Positions 17,843 to 26,094 of a stretch of 64,000 bases of DNA are shown one piece after another. The number at the start of each line of letters is the position of its first letter. Position 1 is the stretch's first letter. The position numbers and the translations under genes are program-made. Source of the stretch: Pseudomonadota bacterium (GTDB lineage Bacteria; Pseudomonadota; Alphaproteobacteria; Micropepsales; Micropepsaceae); assembly GCA_016201105.1 (NCBI GenBank), contig JACQDN010000021.1:1-64000 (forward strand), given 5' to 3'. The notes beneath the pieces were generated by a model. It saw only the letters and a list, made by a program, of their open reading frames with translations. It had not been told where the DNA came from and ran no database searches.

Positions 17843-17986
17843 CTATCGCGCCGCCACATCCACCGGCGGACCTTCCGACGCCTTCGTGAACGCGATCCGG
17901 CAACGCAATCCATCCGTCTCGTAGTCGATGTCGACAGAGCTGTCTTTCTCGCTCGCCACCACAAAGCGAATGACGCGGCTGCCGAA
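17843..17986 (-). pseudogene. 3' fragment of an HWE histidine kinase gene
   Basis: Read on the minus strand, this stretch encodes 47 residues from FGSRVIRFV through SVDIDYETDGLRCRIAFTKA to PPVDVAAR and a TAG stop. That is the exact C-terminal tail of the intact kinase at 31335-32771, with only a few changed residues (VASEKDSS versus TARERDGS). By eye the DNA matches over about 145 bases with roughly 18 differences, mostly at third codon positions. Homology ends abruptly near 17987, where unrelated DNA leading to the FNR box begins. No H-box or ATPase core remains, so it is non-functional. It marks the left edge of the anaerobic island. Confidence 0.8.
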
Positions 17987-18026
17987 GTCCCGTCGTCGAT
18001 CCTTGGCGCTTCGCAAGTGTCGCAGC

Positions 18027-18040
18027 TTGATCCGGATCAA
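18027..18040. promoter_or_regulatory. FNR/Anr box upstream of ubiTUV
   Basis: TTGATCCGGATCAA is a perfect match to TTGAT-N4-ATCAA and is fully self-complementary, extending to 16 bp with the outer C/G. If the box is centred at -41.5, transcription would begin near 18075. That is upstream of the TTG start and GGAGG site chosen for ubiT, and downstream of the two nearer ATGs. O2-limited activation of this operon by the FNR-type protein encoded at 27391 is the natural reading. Confidence 0.85.
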
Positions 18041-18100
18041 GGTATGGCGCTCTTGATTGCCCGAACATGCGGGATGGAGCAGTTCCTGGAGGTCCCGGTT

Positions 18101-18616
18101 TTGCCCGGCTGGGCAAGACTCGGAGCCGGCCTTCTGCCGGCATCTCTGTTGGAGTCCGTCGTCGCACGCATCGCAAAATCGACGCTGCGACGGCATCCTG
18201 GACTGCTGGACCGTCTCGATTCTTACGCCGCCACAACAGTTCTGATCGATCCCACGGATCTGCCGTTTGGATTCTATCTGACGCCTTCCTGCGATGTACC
18301 GGTCACTGTTCTGCGCCGCCCGCTTTGCCGCGATCACGCCGCATCTATCGCCGGGCCTTTTGCCGCACTTGTGGCCATGCTCCATGGCAGGCTCGACGGC
18401 GATGCCCTGTTCTTCTCGAGAGACATCGCAATCGAGGGTGACACCAGCGCGATTCTCGCGCTCCGAAATGCCCTTGACGATGCCGAAATCGATCTGGCTC
18501 GCGAATTCGCCGCACTGTTCGGACCGATGAGCGCATTCGCGGAAATTCCGATACGGGCGGTCGTGCCCTTGGTCGAACGCTTCACCGGTGCGGTTTTGTC
18601 TCGCCGGGAGATATAG
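18101..18616 (+). CDS. ubiT: UbiT, SCP2-domain accessory factor for O2-independent ubiquinone biosynthesis
   Basis: A 171-residue protein (the E. coli form is 174) that starts the ubiT-ubiU-ubiV operon. UbiT is thought to bind the lipid intermediates that UbiU-UbiV hydroxylate without oxygen. LPGWARLGAGLLPASLLESV aligns with the N-terminal helix of UbiT, and the SCP2 core includes HGRLDGDALFFSRDIAIEGD, equal to the family's 'DTLFFQRRLVIEGD'-type segment. Start choice matters. ATGs at 18044 and 18074 lack ribosome sites and lie at or before the transcript start predicted from the FNR box. TTG 18101 has GGAGG with 8-base spacing, so I use it. UbiU follows after 4 bases. Confidence 0.85.
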   Translation: MPGWARLGAGLLPASLLESVVARIAKSTLRRHPGLLDRLDSYAATTVLIDPTDLPFGFYLTPSCDVPVTVLRRPLCRDHAASIAGPFAALVAMLHGRLDGDALFFSRDIAIEGDTSAILALRNALDDAEIDLAREFAALFGPMSAFAEIPIRAVVPLVERFTGAVLSRREI

Positions 18617-18620
18617 AGAA

Positions 18621-19616
18621 ATGAGCAACCATCCGCGCTTGGAGCTCGTGTGTCCCGCGGGCACGCCGGCGGGGCTTCGCGCGGCAATCGATGCGGGCGC
18701 CGACGCCGTCTATTGCGGCTTTCGCGATGAAACCAACGCACGGAATTTTCCGGGCCTTAATTTTTCGCGCGCAGAGCTGGAGGAATGCGTCGCTTATGCG
18801 CACGCCCGCGAAACGAAGGTTCTCGTCGCCATCAACACCTTTCCCCACGCAGGCAATGCCGGCCCGTGGCATCGCGCTGTCGATGACAGCGCAAGCCTCG
18901 GAGCCGACGCAGTCATTCTCGCCGATATTGGCCTCTTGAGCTACACCGCCGAGCGGCATCCGCGGCTGAGACGCCACTTATCGGTGCAGGCGGCTGCGGC
19001 CAATGCCGACGCGATCGGCTTCTACGTGCGCGAATTTGACGTGCGGCGCGTCGTGCTGCCGCGCGTTCTGAGTGTGCAGGAGATCGCGGCCATCAACGCG
19101 GAAGTGGAGTGCGAGACTGAAGCCTTCGTTTTCGGAGGGTTGTGCGTGATGGCGGAAGGGCGCTGTTCGCTGTCGTCCTATGTCACCGGAAAGTCGCCCA
19201 ATCTGAACGGCGTGTGCTCACCGCCGAGCCATGTCGTCTATCGCAAGGAAGGCGATGAGCTTCTGTCCCTATTGGGCGACTTCACCATTCACCGCTTGGG
19301 CGCTGGTGTTGCCGAACCGTATCCCACGGTGTGCAAGGGATGTTTCGACGCCGGAGATTTTCACGGTCACGTGTTTGAGAGCCCCGCAAGCCTCGATGCG
19401 TCGGCGCTGATCCCACAATTGGCCGCGGCCGGGGTGGCGGCGCTCAAGGTGGAAGGGCGACAACGTAGCCGGGCGTATGTGAGCAGCGCTGTTCGCAGCC
19501 TTCGCTGTGCCATAGACAACTATGCTGCCGGATTGCCTATCGCCGCTCGCGCGCTTTCTCGCCTGAGCGAGGGGCAGGCTTCCACACAGGGCGCTTATCG
19601 AAAGACATGGCGCTAG
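18621..19616 (+). CDS. ubiU: UbiU, U32-family [4Fe-4S] protein of the O2-independent ubiquinone hydroxylase
   Basis: A 331-residue peptidase-U32-family protein. It begins LELVCPAGTPAGLRAAIDAG, GADAVYCGF, the family hallmark. UbiU and UbiV form a heterodimer that hydroxylates ubiquinone precursors without O2, with prephenate as oxygen donor in E. coli. The four cluster-binding cysteines known in E. coli UbiU (169, 176, 193, 232) map here to 175, 182, 199 and 238, with exactly the same spacings (7, 17, 39). The motif region reads GLCVMAEGRCSLSSY ... NGVCSP ... VCKGC. The gene sits 4 bases after ubiT and abuts ubiV, so it is one operon behind the FNR box. Confidence 0.96.
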   Translation: MSNHPRLELVCPAGTPAGLRAAIDAGADAVYCGFRDETNARNFPGLNFSRAELEECVAYAHARETKVLVAINTFPHAGNAGPWHRAVDDSASLGADAVILADIGLLSYTAERHPRLRRHLSVQAAAANADAIGFYVREFDVRRVVLPRVLSVQEIAAINAEVECETEAFVFGGLCVMAEGRCSLSSYVTGKSPNLNGVCSPPSHVVYRKEGDELLSLLGDFTIHRLGAGVAEPYPTVCKGCFDAGDFHGHVFESPASLDASALIPQLAAAGVAALKVEGRQRSRAYVSSAVRSLRCAIDNYAAGLPIAARALSRLSEGQASTQGAYRKTWR

Positions 19617-19624
19617 GGAACGGC

Positions 19625-20563
19625 ATGCCTGATCGCACCGCCAAGGCGTCAACTGCCGGGAATAGAGCCGCTCTGACCTTGGGGCCGCTGCTCTTCAACT
19701 GGCCGGTGGAGAAGTGGAAGGACTTTTATGCGCGCGTAGCTGACGAAGCGCCTGTCGATGTGGTCTGTCTTGGCGAAGTTGTCTGCTCCAAACGGCTTGC
19801 GTTCTATGTCGACGTTATCTACGAGGCCGCTGAACGGCTTCGCGCAGCAGGCAAGACTGTCGTTCTGAGCACGCTTGCGCTGATCACCTTGCCGCGCGAG
19901 CGCAAGGAATGCGCAGAACTCGTGCGTAGCGCAGAGTTTGACATCGAGCTGAACGACCTGACGGCCTTGTCCTACCTCGAGAAAACCCGACCCTTCCGCG
20001 TCGGTCCCTTCGTCAATGTCTACAACGAAGGAACGCTGCAATTCCTGGCGCGCCGAGGCGCCGTGAGCGTGTGCTTTCCACCGGAGCTTTCGCTGGGCGC
20101 GGTTGAGGCGCTGTCGCGGGCCGCAGCTTCAATGGGCATTGAAGCCGAGGTCTGGTCATTCGGACGCATCCCGTTGGCGATCGCCGGGCGCTGCTACCAC
20201 GCGCGAGTAGAAGGCCTGACTAAGGATTCTTGCCAATTTGTGTGCGCACGCGACAGCGACGGGTTGGATGTCAAGACGTTGGACGGAAATCCGTTCCTGG
20301 CTATCAACGGTGTTCAGACACTCTCACACACGTATTGCAATCTTGCCGCGGATTTGGACCGGTTACGAGAGGCCGGTGTCGCTTCCTTTCGCCTGTCTCC
20401 TCACAGCGGCGATATGGCGGCAGTCGCACAAGCTTTTCGCGATAGGCTCGATGGACGCATCGCCAAGGACGAAGCATGGGCAAAGATCTCCGGGGCAAGC
20501 GGGGCCACCGCTTTCTCGAACGGATTTCTGTTCGGCAAATCCGGCGTCGAAATGGTTCGTTAG
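19625..20563 (+). CDS. ubiV: UbiV, U32-family [4Fe-4S] partner of UbiU
   Basis: A 312-residue partner of UbiU. Starting at ATG 19625 (AGGGA upstream), Cys54 lies in LGEVVCSKR, and Cys190, Cys203 and Cys207 lie in GRCYHARVEGLTKDSCQFVC. The last three have the same 13- and 4-residue spacings as E. coli UbiV Cys180/193/197, so the [4Fe-4S] site is complete. VVLSTLAL and LAINGVQTLS are other family stretches. An in-frame ATG at 19607, overlapping ubiU by 10 bases, is an alternative start. The stop overlaps the stop of the convergent channel gene by 4 bases. ubiTUV together let the cell make ubiquinone for anaerobic respiration, e.g. on nitrogen oxides. Confidence 0.95.
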   Translation: MPDRTAKASTAGNRAALTLGPLLFNWPVEKWKDFYARVADEAPVDVVCLGEVVCSKRLAFYVDVIYEAAERLRAAGKTVVLSTLALITLPRERKECAELVRSAEFDIELNDLTALSYLEKTRPFRVGPFVNVYNEGTLQFLARRGAVSVCFPPELSLGAVEALSRAAASMGIEAEVWSFGRIPLAIAGRCYHARVEGLTKDSCQFVCARDSDGLDVKTLDGNPFLAINGVQTLSHTYCNLAADLDRLREAGVASFRLSPHSGDMAAVAQAFRDRLDGRIAKDEAWAKISGASGATAFSNGFLFGKSGVEMVR

Positions 20564-21642
20564 GCGCGTGCAGTCTGAGGCGCAAAATTCTTGAAGAATC
20601 TGAAATTGGAGACGACCAGCGCCGTCATCACGCAGAGCCACACTGCGGCCGCTACCCACACAAAGCTACGTCCCAGGCTTTGCAGAAACGGAAACTGGGC
20701 GGCGAGAGAAAAGCGGAAGGTTGCAACCGAATACATACCGAGAGGGAAGACGAGGCTCCATAGCGCCGGCGTATAGCTGAGAGGAACGCGGCAAATCACG
20801 TGCTTCCAGATTCCAAAACAAACAAGCAGCGGAATCCACCATGTCCCCCAAGCCCAGATCATCATCGTTGTCCCGTCGATGAACGGCTTCATGTCGGCGA
20901 GGAAGGAGATATGCGGCTTGCTCAGAATCAGGCTGGTGCCTGCGTTCGCGCTGATTGCAGCCGCCCCCATGACGACCCACAGCAGAGGCGAAAGGTCTTC
21001 GGCCGCTAGTCTGAAGAAGAAGATTCGGTAGCTGAAAAGCGTAACGAATATGGCGTAGAGCGCGAGCCCGATGCCCCACAGCATGTGGGCGAGGACGATG
21101 AGGCCCGGACCGGAGGCCGAGAGATGATCCGCCACGCGCACGCCGAGCAACACGAGAGACTGCGTACCGACGATCGCAATCAGCCAGCCGCCGTGTACGA
21201 CATTGGCGTTCTGCGCGGAGTTGAGAAATGTGAGCACCGCGAAGCTGAAATAGAGGAGCAGAAACCACAGCCCTAGCGCCAGCAACCATAGCGCAATGGC
21301 CAGCGAGGCAAACCCGCGTAGATCGAGTTGAATACCCAGAACATCGCTGGCGGCTACGATCGTAAAGAAGGAAAAAACCAGCTTGGGGTCCAACAGATCT
21401 TTCCATAACGCCGGCGTGTGGCGGACGAGCCTGGTGAGAATTACAAAGATTATGAGCGGATAGGCGATAAGATTCACGAAGAAGAGGATTTGCGAGAGGC
21501 CGAACCAACCCGTGAAATAAAAGGCGTTCGAAATAATTCCAGTCGCCATGACCAGTGCACCGTAGCCTGGATAGAAATCGCGGACGCCGCTGTCCAGCCG
21601 TGTGAAGATGCTTCCGGGTAGGGATATCGTGCCTGTTGCCAC
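20560..21642 (-). CDS. TDT-family transporter / SLAC1-TehA-like channel
   Basis: About 360 residues with ten predicted hydrophobic segments, the TehA/Mae1/SLAC1 fold. Recognisable parts are YGALVMATGIISNAF, the conserved first helix, WLLALGLWFLLLYFS, and WGTWWIPLLVCFGIWKH. Members are anion or C4-dicarboxylate channels, or tellurite-resistance proteins. No N- or C-terminal accessory domain is present. The start is uncertain. GTG 21642 gives a short leader before helix 1 and lies just downstream of the transcript start expected from an FNR-like box at 21698-21711. Longer in-frame starts up to 21786 would begin inside that regulatory DNA. Export or uptake of an organic or nitrogen-oxide anion under low oxygen is plausible. 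Confidence 0.82.
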   Translation of the reverse strand: MATGTISLPGSIFTRLDSGVRDFYPGYGALVMATGIISNAFYFTGWFGLSQILFFVNLIAYPLIIFVILTRLVRHTPALWKDLLDPKLVFSFFTIVAASDVLGIQLDLRGFASLAIALWLLALGLWFLLLYFSFAVLTFLNSAQNANVVHGGWLIAIVGTQSLVLLGVRVADHLSASGPGLIVLAHMLWGIGLALYAIFVTLFSYRIFFFRLAAEDLSPLLWVVMGAAAISANAGTSLILSKPHISFLADMKPFIDGTTMMIWAWGTWWIPLLVCFGIWKHVICRVPLSYTPALWSLVFPLGMYSVATFRFSLAAQFPFLQSLGRSFVWVAAAVWLCVMTALVVSNFRFFKNFAPQTARA

Positions 21643-21697
21643 GGCGGTGAATTCGTTCTGCCCACAAAAAATCCTACGGCAACTACGATCAAGAACA

Positions 21698-21711
21698 TTG
21701 ATCAAGATCAG
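21698..21711. promoter_or_regulatory. FNR-like box facing the TehA/SLAC1-like gene
   Basis: TTGATCAAGATCAG matches TTGAT-N4-ATCAA at 9 of 10 defined bases (final A is G). Its centre at 21704.5 would place a minus-strand start near 21663 if used at -41.5, about 20 bases before the GTG of the channel gene. Confidence 0.65.
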
Positions 21712-21772
21712 TAAGCCGCTTGACGGGCGACGCTCGCAAAGCGCACGGAAATGCTGCGGCAGTCCATTGTCT

Positions 21773-21786
21773 TTGATGCGGATCAA
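21773..21786. promoter_or_regulatory. FNR/Anr box facing the five-gene CoA operon
   Basis: TTGATGCGGATCAA is a perfect FNR box, and flanking bases extend the arms to TCTTTGAT and ATCAAAGA. Used at -41.5 on the plus strand it gives a start near 21821, about 68 bases before the acyl-CoA dehydrogenase ATG. A further half site (TTGATCTAG) lies at about 21818. It could also act on the divergent channel gene. Confidence 0.8.
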
Positions 21787-21888
21787 AGATGAGCTGGCCC
21801 CCGAGGGTTCAAAAAGATTGATCTAGCGCAACGACGCGCCCGCAACGCTCTCTCATTGTGAACGGAGCATGATGGCGGAGGACTTGGC

Positions 21889-23094
21889 ATGGCGATGCTC
21901 GCGCTTGATCTGGATCCGGAATACACGGACGCAGAACGTGCTTCATGGGAGACCGCGCATCGTTTCGCTCGGGACGTGCTGCGCCCGTCGGGCGAGAAGC
22001 TCGACAAACTGGCGGCGAGCGACGTCATTGCCCGCGAATCGATCCTCTGGGATGTCTTCCGGAAATACCGCGGACTTGGTCTTGGAATGTTCGAAGAGGA
22101 TTCTCAGCTCTCACTCCACGAGCAGGCCAGCATCCGCTGCATCGTGGGTGAGGAGATGGGATGGGGCGACACCGGCCTGGCGATCAGCCTGGGCGTCGCA
22201 AACTTTCCCACCATGTTCGCGCGGATGTCGAACAATCCGGCGCTGATCGAACGGTTTCCCGTCGGAACTCTGGGCTGCTGGGCCATTACCGAACCCGATC
22301 ACGGCTCCGACCTGATCAATTTCGACGGTACGCTCAATCATCCCGGCGGCCATGCGCGCCGGCCCAATTGCCTGGCGCGCCGCGACGGAAATCAATTTGT
22401 GATCTCCGGACAGAAATCCGCCTGGGTTTCCAACGGCACGATCGCGGAGGCCGCGGCGCTGTTCTGCTCGGTCGACATGGGCGACGGCCGCCTTGGCGGC
22501 GGCGTCTTCGTCGTGCCGCTGAACGAGGACGGGGTCAAAAAAGGAAAACCGACCGACAAGATCGGCCAACGCGCTTTGAATCAGGGCGAGATTTTCTTTG
22601 ACGGTCTGAAGGTCCCCGCCGACTCGCTCGTCGTGCCGCCGGAAGGATACCGCGCAGCAGCCGACAGGGTTTTGTGTCTGGCCAATGGGGGCATGGGAAC
22701 CACGTTCGTCGGCTGCGCCCGTGCCGCCCTCGAACTCGCCATTGACTATGCCAAGACGCGGGTCCAGGGCGACGTTCCGATCTTCATGCATCAGAGCGTG
22801 AAGTCGCGTCTGTTCAAGATGTACCAGAAGGTCGAGGCAGCCCGGGCGCTGAACCAGCGGGTCGTGCGCATCAACATGACGCGCGAGGTTCCTCTGCTGG
22901 AAATGGCGATCGCCTCGAAGGTGACGTCGACGCAAGCCGCGTTCGATGTCGCCAGCGACGCGCTGCAGGTGTTCGGCGGCGCCGGAATCTCGCGGGACTG
23001 CCCGATCGAAAAGATATTCCGCGATGCCCGCATCTCGATGATCGAAGACGGCTGCAACGAAGTTCTCGGCATGGTGGCTGCCGCCCGTTTCTGA
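21889..23094 (+). CDS. Acyl-CoA dehydrogenase family protein (first gene of FNR-box operon)
   Basis: A 401-residue FAD-dependent acyl-CoA dehydrogenase. GCWAITEPDHGSDL is the conserved flavin/acyl site; GQKSAWVSNG follows; and the C-terminal end has DALQVFGGAGISRDCPIEKI and MIEDGCNEVLG. The last Glu occupies roughly the place of the catalytic base, in an unusual EDGCNEV context instead of the common YEGT. A GGAGG site lies 7-8 bases before the ATG. The gene is followed at close spacing by thiolase, CoA ligase, nitroreductase and ferredoxin genes. It probably oxidises (or, run in reverse, reduces) an acyl-CoA at C2-C3 within an O2-independent pathway. The substrate is unknown. Confidence 0.9.
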   Translation: MAMLALDLDPEYTDAERASWETAHRFARDVLRPSGEKLDKLAASDVIARESILWDVFRKYRGLGLGMFEEDSQLSLHEQASIRCIVGEEMGWGDTGLAISLGVANFPTMFARMSNNPALIERFPVGTLGCWAITEPDHGSDLINFDGTLNHPGGHARRPNCLARRDGNQFVISGQKSAWVSNGTIAEAAALFCSVDMGDGRLGGGVFVVPLNEDGVKKGKPTDKIGQRALNQGEIFFDGLKVPADSLVVPPEGYRAAADRVLCLANGGMGTTFVGCARAALELAIDYAKTRVQGDVPIFMHQSVKSRLFKMYQKVEAARALNQRVVRINMTREVPLLEMAIASKVTSTQAAFDVASDALQVFGGAGISRDCPIEKIFRDARISMIEDGCNEVLGMVAAARF

Positions 23095-23126
23095 GGAAAC
23101 TTCGCCGGCCTGATGGAGTCGGACGC

Positions 23127-24362
23127 ATGAAGATGAATGCCTATGTGGCGGGCGTCGGCATGACACGGTTCAGCCGGATGATGGACCGTGGCCTCAAGTC
23201 CATCGGCGGCGAAGCGATCGTGGCGGCCTTGGCGGATGCGGGGCTCGAGAAAAAGGACGTGCAGGCGGCATGGATGTCCAATGCCGCCGCTGGAGTTCTC
23301 ACCGGTCAGGAATGCATCCGCGGCGAAGTGGTTCTGCGCGGAATCGGAATGGGCGGATTGCCCGTGATCAATGTGGAGAACGCCTGCGCCAGCGCCTCGA
23401 CCGCGTTCAACCAGGCTTGCGCCATGGTGAGCGCCGGTCTCTATGACGTGGTGCTCGCCTGCGGCGTCGAGAAAATGTATCTCGCGGACAGGGCTAAAGT
23501 CTTCGGCGCCTTTATGGGCGCGGTCGATGTCGAACAGCTGCAGACAATTCTCGAAGGCCTGCAGAAATCGGCCGCTGCGAGCGGGGCAACGGAAGCCTCG
23601 AAAAGCGCTGGCCAGAACCGGTCCATGTTCATGGACATCTACGCCGCTGCGGCGCGCGCGCACATGGCGCGTTACGGAACCACGGCCGAACAGTTTGCCA
23701 TGATATCGGCGAAGAACTCTTTCCACGGCTCGCTCAATCCGCGCGCCCAATTCCGCGAAGCGATGAGCGTCGAGGAGGTCCTTGCTTCACCGATGATTGC
23801 CGAACCTCTGACCCGGCCCATGTGCTCGCCGATCGGCGCTGGCGCGGCGGCGGTGGTGATTGTCGGCGAACGCAAGATGCGAGAACTCGCCCCTGCGAAA
23901 CCGGTCCGCGTGGCCACCAGTGTTCTGAGGTCGGGTTGGGACCACGCCGCCGGCAGCGAGGGGCTGTCCGAAGTTTGCGCCAGGGATGCCTATAACGAGG
24001 CCGGCATCGGTCCGGACGATCTCAGTCTGGTCGAACTTCACGATGCCTCGGCGCCTGCGGAATTGATGGGCTATGAATCGATCGGCCTTTGCCCAAAGGG
24101 CGAAGGCGGACGTCTGGTGGCGGACGGCGCGACCCGGCTTGGCGGACGCATTCCCGTCAGCACCTCGGGCGGTCTTTTGCGCAAGGGCCATCCCATCGGC
24201 GCCACCGGTCTCGCCCAGGTGGTGGAGATCGCCGAACAGCTTCAGGGCCGGGCCGGCGCGCGTCAGGTGACGAACGCGAGGATTGGCCTCTGCCACAACG
24301 GCGGCGGAAACATCGGCTCCGATGCCGCCGCCCAATGCGTCACCATTCTGACGAGCGGATAG
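23127..24362 (+). CDS. Thiolase family protein (SCP2-thiolase-like)
   Basis: A 411-residue thiolase of the sterol-carrier-protein-type subgroup. The acylated Cys is in NACASAS (Cys87), the active-site His is in GHPIGATG, and the second Cys is in LCHNGGG. The start is MNAYVAGVGMTRFS. Members cleave 3-ketoacyl-CoAs, often with branched or bulky chains, or catalyse aldol-type C-C bond changes. The internal insert (LQKSAAASGATEASKSAGQNRS) is typical of this subgroup. It lies 32 bases after the acyl-CoA dehydrogenase, and the CoA ligase follows after 5 bases. A beta-oxidation or chain-shortening step in the FNR-linked operon is likely, although no hydratase or 3-hydroxyacyl-CoA dehydrogenase is encoded with it. 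Confidence 0.9.
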   Translation: MKMNAYVAGVGMTRFSRMMDRGLKSIGGEAIVAALADAGLEKKDVQAAWMSNAAAGVLTGQECIRGEVVLRGIGMGGLPVINVENACASASTAFNQACAMVSAGLYDVVLACGVEKMYLADRAKVFGAFMGAVDVEQLQTILEGLQKSAAASGATEASKSAGQNRSMFMDIYAAAARAHMARYGTTAEQFAMISAKNSFHGSLNPRAQFREAMSVEEVLASPMIAEPLTRPMCSPIGAGAAAVVIVGERKMRELAPAKPVRVATSVLRSGWDHAAGSEGLSEVCARDAYNEAGIGPDDLSLVELHDASAPAELMGYESIGLCPKGEGGRLVADGATRLGGRIPVSTSGGLLRKGHPIGATGLAQVVEIAEQLQGRAGARQVTNARIGLCHNGGGNIGSDAAAQCVTILTSG

Positions 24363-24367
24363 GCGAT

Positions 24368-26092
24368 ATGGCGCGCGCGCTGAACGAGATGGTTCTTGCC
24401 GATCTGATCGCCGCGCGGGCGCAATCCAGGCCCGATCTCGACGTGGTGACATTCGAGGGCGGCCCAACCGGTGTGGACGAAGTTCGCACCTACGCCGATC
24501 TGTGGGCCAACGCCAACCGGCTCGCCGCGGGACTGATCGCTCGGGGCATGAACTACGGCGATCGCTTCGCCATCCTCATGCGAAACCATCCTGAGTTCAT
24601 CGAACTGATGATCGCCGCGTCGCTGACCGGCTTGGTGTTCGTTCCGATCGATCCCAGAACGCGCGGCAGGAAGCTGGCCTACACGCTCAACCATTCGGGA
24701 TGCCGCGGCGTGGTGTGCGCCGACTACACCTTGGCGCAGGTGGCCGAAGTGCGCGGCGAACTTGCGTCGCTGGACTGGATCTGGGTTCTGGAGAGCCGCG
24801 ACGAGCCGCACGCGATGGCAACTGCGGACATTGCGGCGGCGATCGATTTGAAGGACGTCCTCGCGCAGCCGCAGACTTGGGTCGACATGCGATTGCGCGA
24901 TCCCGACGATCCGCTGCAGATCATCTACACCTCGGGCACGACCGGCGATCCCAAAGGCGTCGTGTTCGGCAATTCCCGTTACGGCGGCGCCGCCATGCTC
25001 TCGGCGCTGCTTGGCATAAGTGCGGACGAGCGGCCTTATACTGGGCTCTCGCTCACGCATGGAAACGCCCAGCTGATGACACTGGCGTCCGCCTTGCGGG
25101 TGGGACAGCGCGCCGTGTTCAGCCGCAAGTTCACCAAGTCGCGCCTGTGGGACATCACGCGCAAATACGGATGCACCTTCTTCAATCTGCTGGGTGGCAT
25201 GGCGACCGCCATCTACAGCGAGCCGGTCAAGCCCGACGACGCCGACAACCCGGTACGCTTCGTCCTCAGCGCCGGGATGCCTGCGGCCATCTGGGAGAAT
25301 TTCGAGCGGCGCTTCGATCTGAAAGTGCTGGAGGCCTACGGCGCGATCGAGGGGGGCATGGCGTTCAAGCCGATCGGCGTCGGTCCGATCGGCAGCTTCG
25401 GCAAGCCGCCGGCCAATCTCGACATGAAGGTCGTGGACGAAGCCGGCAACGAATGCGCGCCGGGCGAACTCGGCGAACTGATCTGCCGCTCGGCGAACGG
25501 CGCCGCGTCGGTCGTTACCTATTTCAACAATCCGGCCGCATCGGATCGAAAGACCGTCGGCGGCTGGCTGCGCAGCGGCGATATCTGTCATCGCGATGCC
25601 GAAGGCTGGCTGTTTTTCGACTATCGCAAGGGTGGCGGCATCCGGCGCAACGGCGACTTCGTCAATCCGGGCTTCGTCGAAGCCGCCCTGGCGGAGATCC
25701 CCCAGATCACCGACGTCTATGTCTACGGCATTCCCTCTTCGAACGGCGCGCCCGGCGAGAAGGAAGTCGTCGCCGCAATCGTGGTCGACCGGTCGAGCTT
25801 CGATCCCGACGTCATTTTCGCCGGCTGTCGGCAAAAGCTCGAAGCCAACTTCATTCCGAGCTTCCTTCAGGTCGTGGCCGAGATTCCCAAGACCGCATCC
25901 GAGAAGCCGCAGGACCGCTTCCTGATCGAAGCGTTGCGCACCGATGGGGCGGAGATTTACGAAACTCGAAACGGCCAGGCGCGGCTTGTGGCACCGGCCA
26001 CGTTCGGGGCGACGGAGCAAGCCCGCACAACTGGCGTGCCGTCGGCGCGGCCTCAGATGGTAAGCGCGGCGATGGTGATGAGCGGAGAGTGA
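24368..26092 (+). CDS. AMP-dependent CoA ligase (CaiC/acyl-CoA synthetase-like)
   Basis: A 574-residue ANL-superfamily ligase. ATG 24368 follows the thiolase stop by five bases. Motifs are IIYTSGTTGDPKGVVFG (ATP loop), LEAYGAIEGGMAF (A5 region, with an unusual IEGG), and GGWLRSGDICHRDAEGWLFFDYRKGGGIRRNGDFVNP (read as separate segments around the hinge). The C-terminal PKTASEKPQDRFL segment holds the catalytic Lys position. It should activate a carboxylic acid entering the pathway. The protein runs about 40 residues beyond the usual end, rich in Ala/Thr/Arg, with no known motif. Fourth-position context between thiolase and nitroreductase suggests it supplies the CoA thioester on which the rest of the operon acts. 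Confidence 0.9.
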   Translation: MARALNEMVLADLIAARAQSRPDLDVVTFEGGPTGVDEVRTYADLWANANRLAAGLIARGMNYGDRFAILMRNHPEFIELMIAASLTGLVFVPIDPRTRGRKLAYTLNHSGCRGVVCADYTLAQVAEVRGELASLDWIWVLESRDEPHAMATADIAAAIDLKDVLAQPQTWVDMRLRDPDDPLQIIYTSGTTGDPKGVVFGNSRYGGAAMLSALLGISADERPYTGLSLTHGNAQLMTLASALRVGQRAVFSRKFTKSRLWDITRKYGCTFFNLLGGMATAIYSEPVKPDDADNPVRFVLSAGMPAAIWENFERRFDLKVLEAYGAIEGGMAFKPIGVGPIGSFGKPPANLDMKVVDEAGNECAPGELGELICRSANGAASVVTYFNNPAASDRKTVGGWLRSGDICHRDAEGWLFFDYRKGGGIRRNGDFVNPGFVEAALAEIPQITDVYVYGIPSSNGAPGEKEVVAAIVVDRSSFDPDVIFAGCRQKLEANFIPSFLQVVAEIPKTASEKPQDRFLIEALRTDGAEIYETRNGQARLVAPATFGATEQARTTGVPSARPQMVSAAMVMSGE

Positions 26093-26094
26093 AG

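Noticed and set aside
17843-18664. A 273-codon minus-strand frame spanning the kinase fragment and ubiT
   Set aside because: Only its last 47 codons resemble a protein (the kinase tail); the rest is antisense to ubiT, which has a family match and an FNR promoter.
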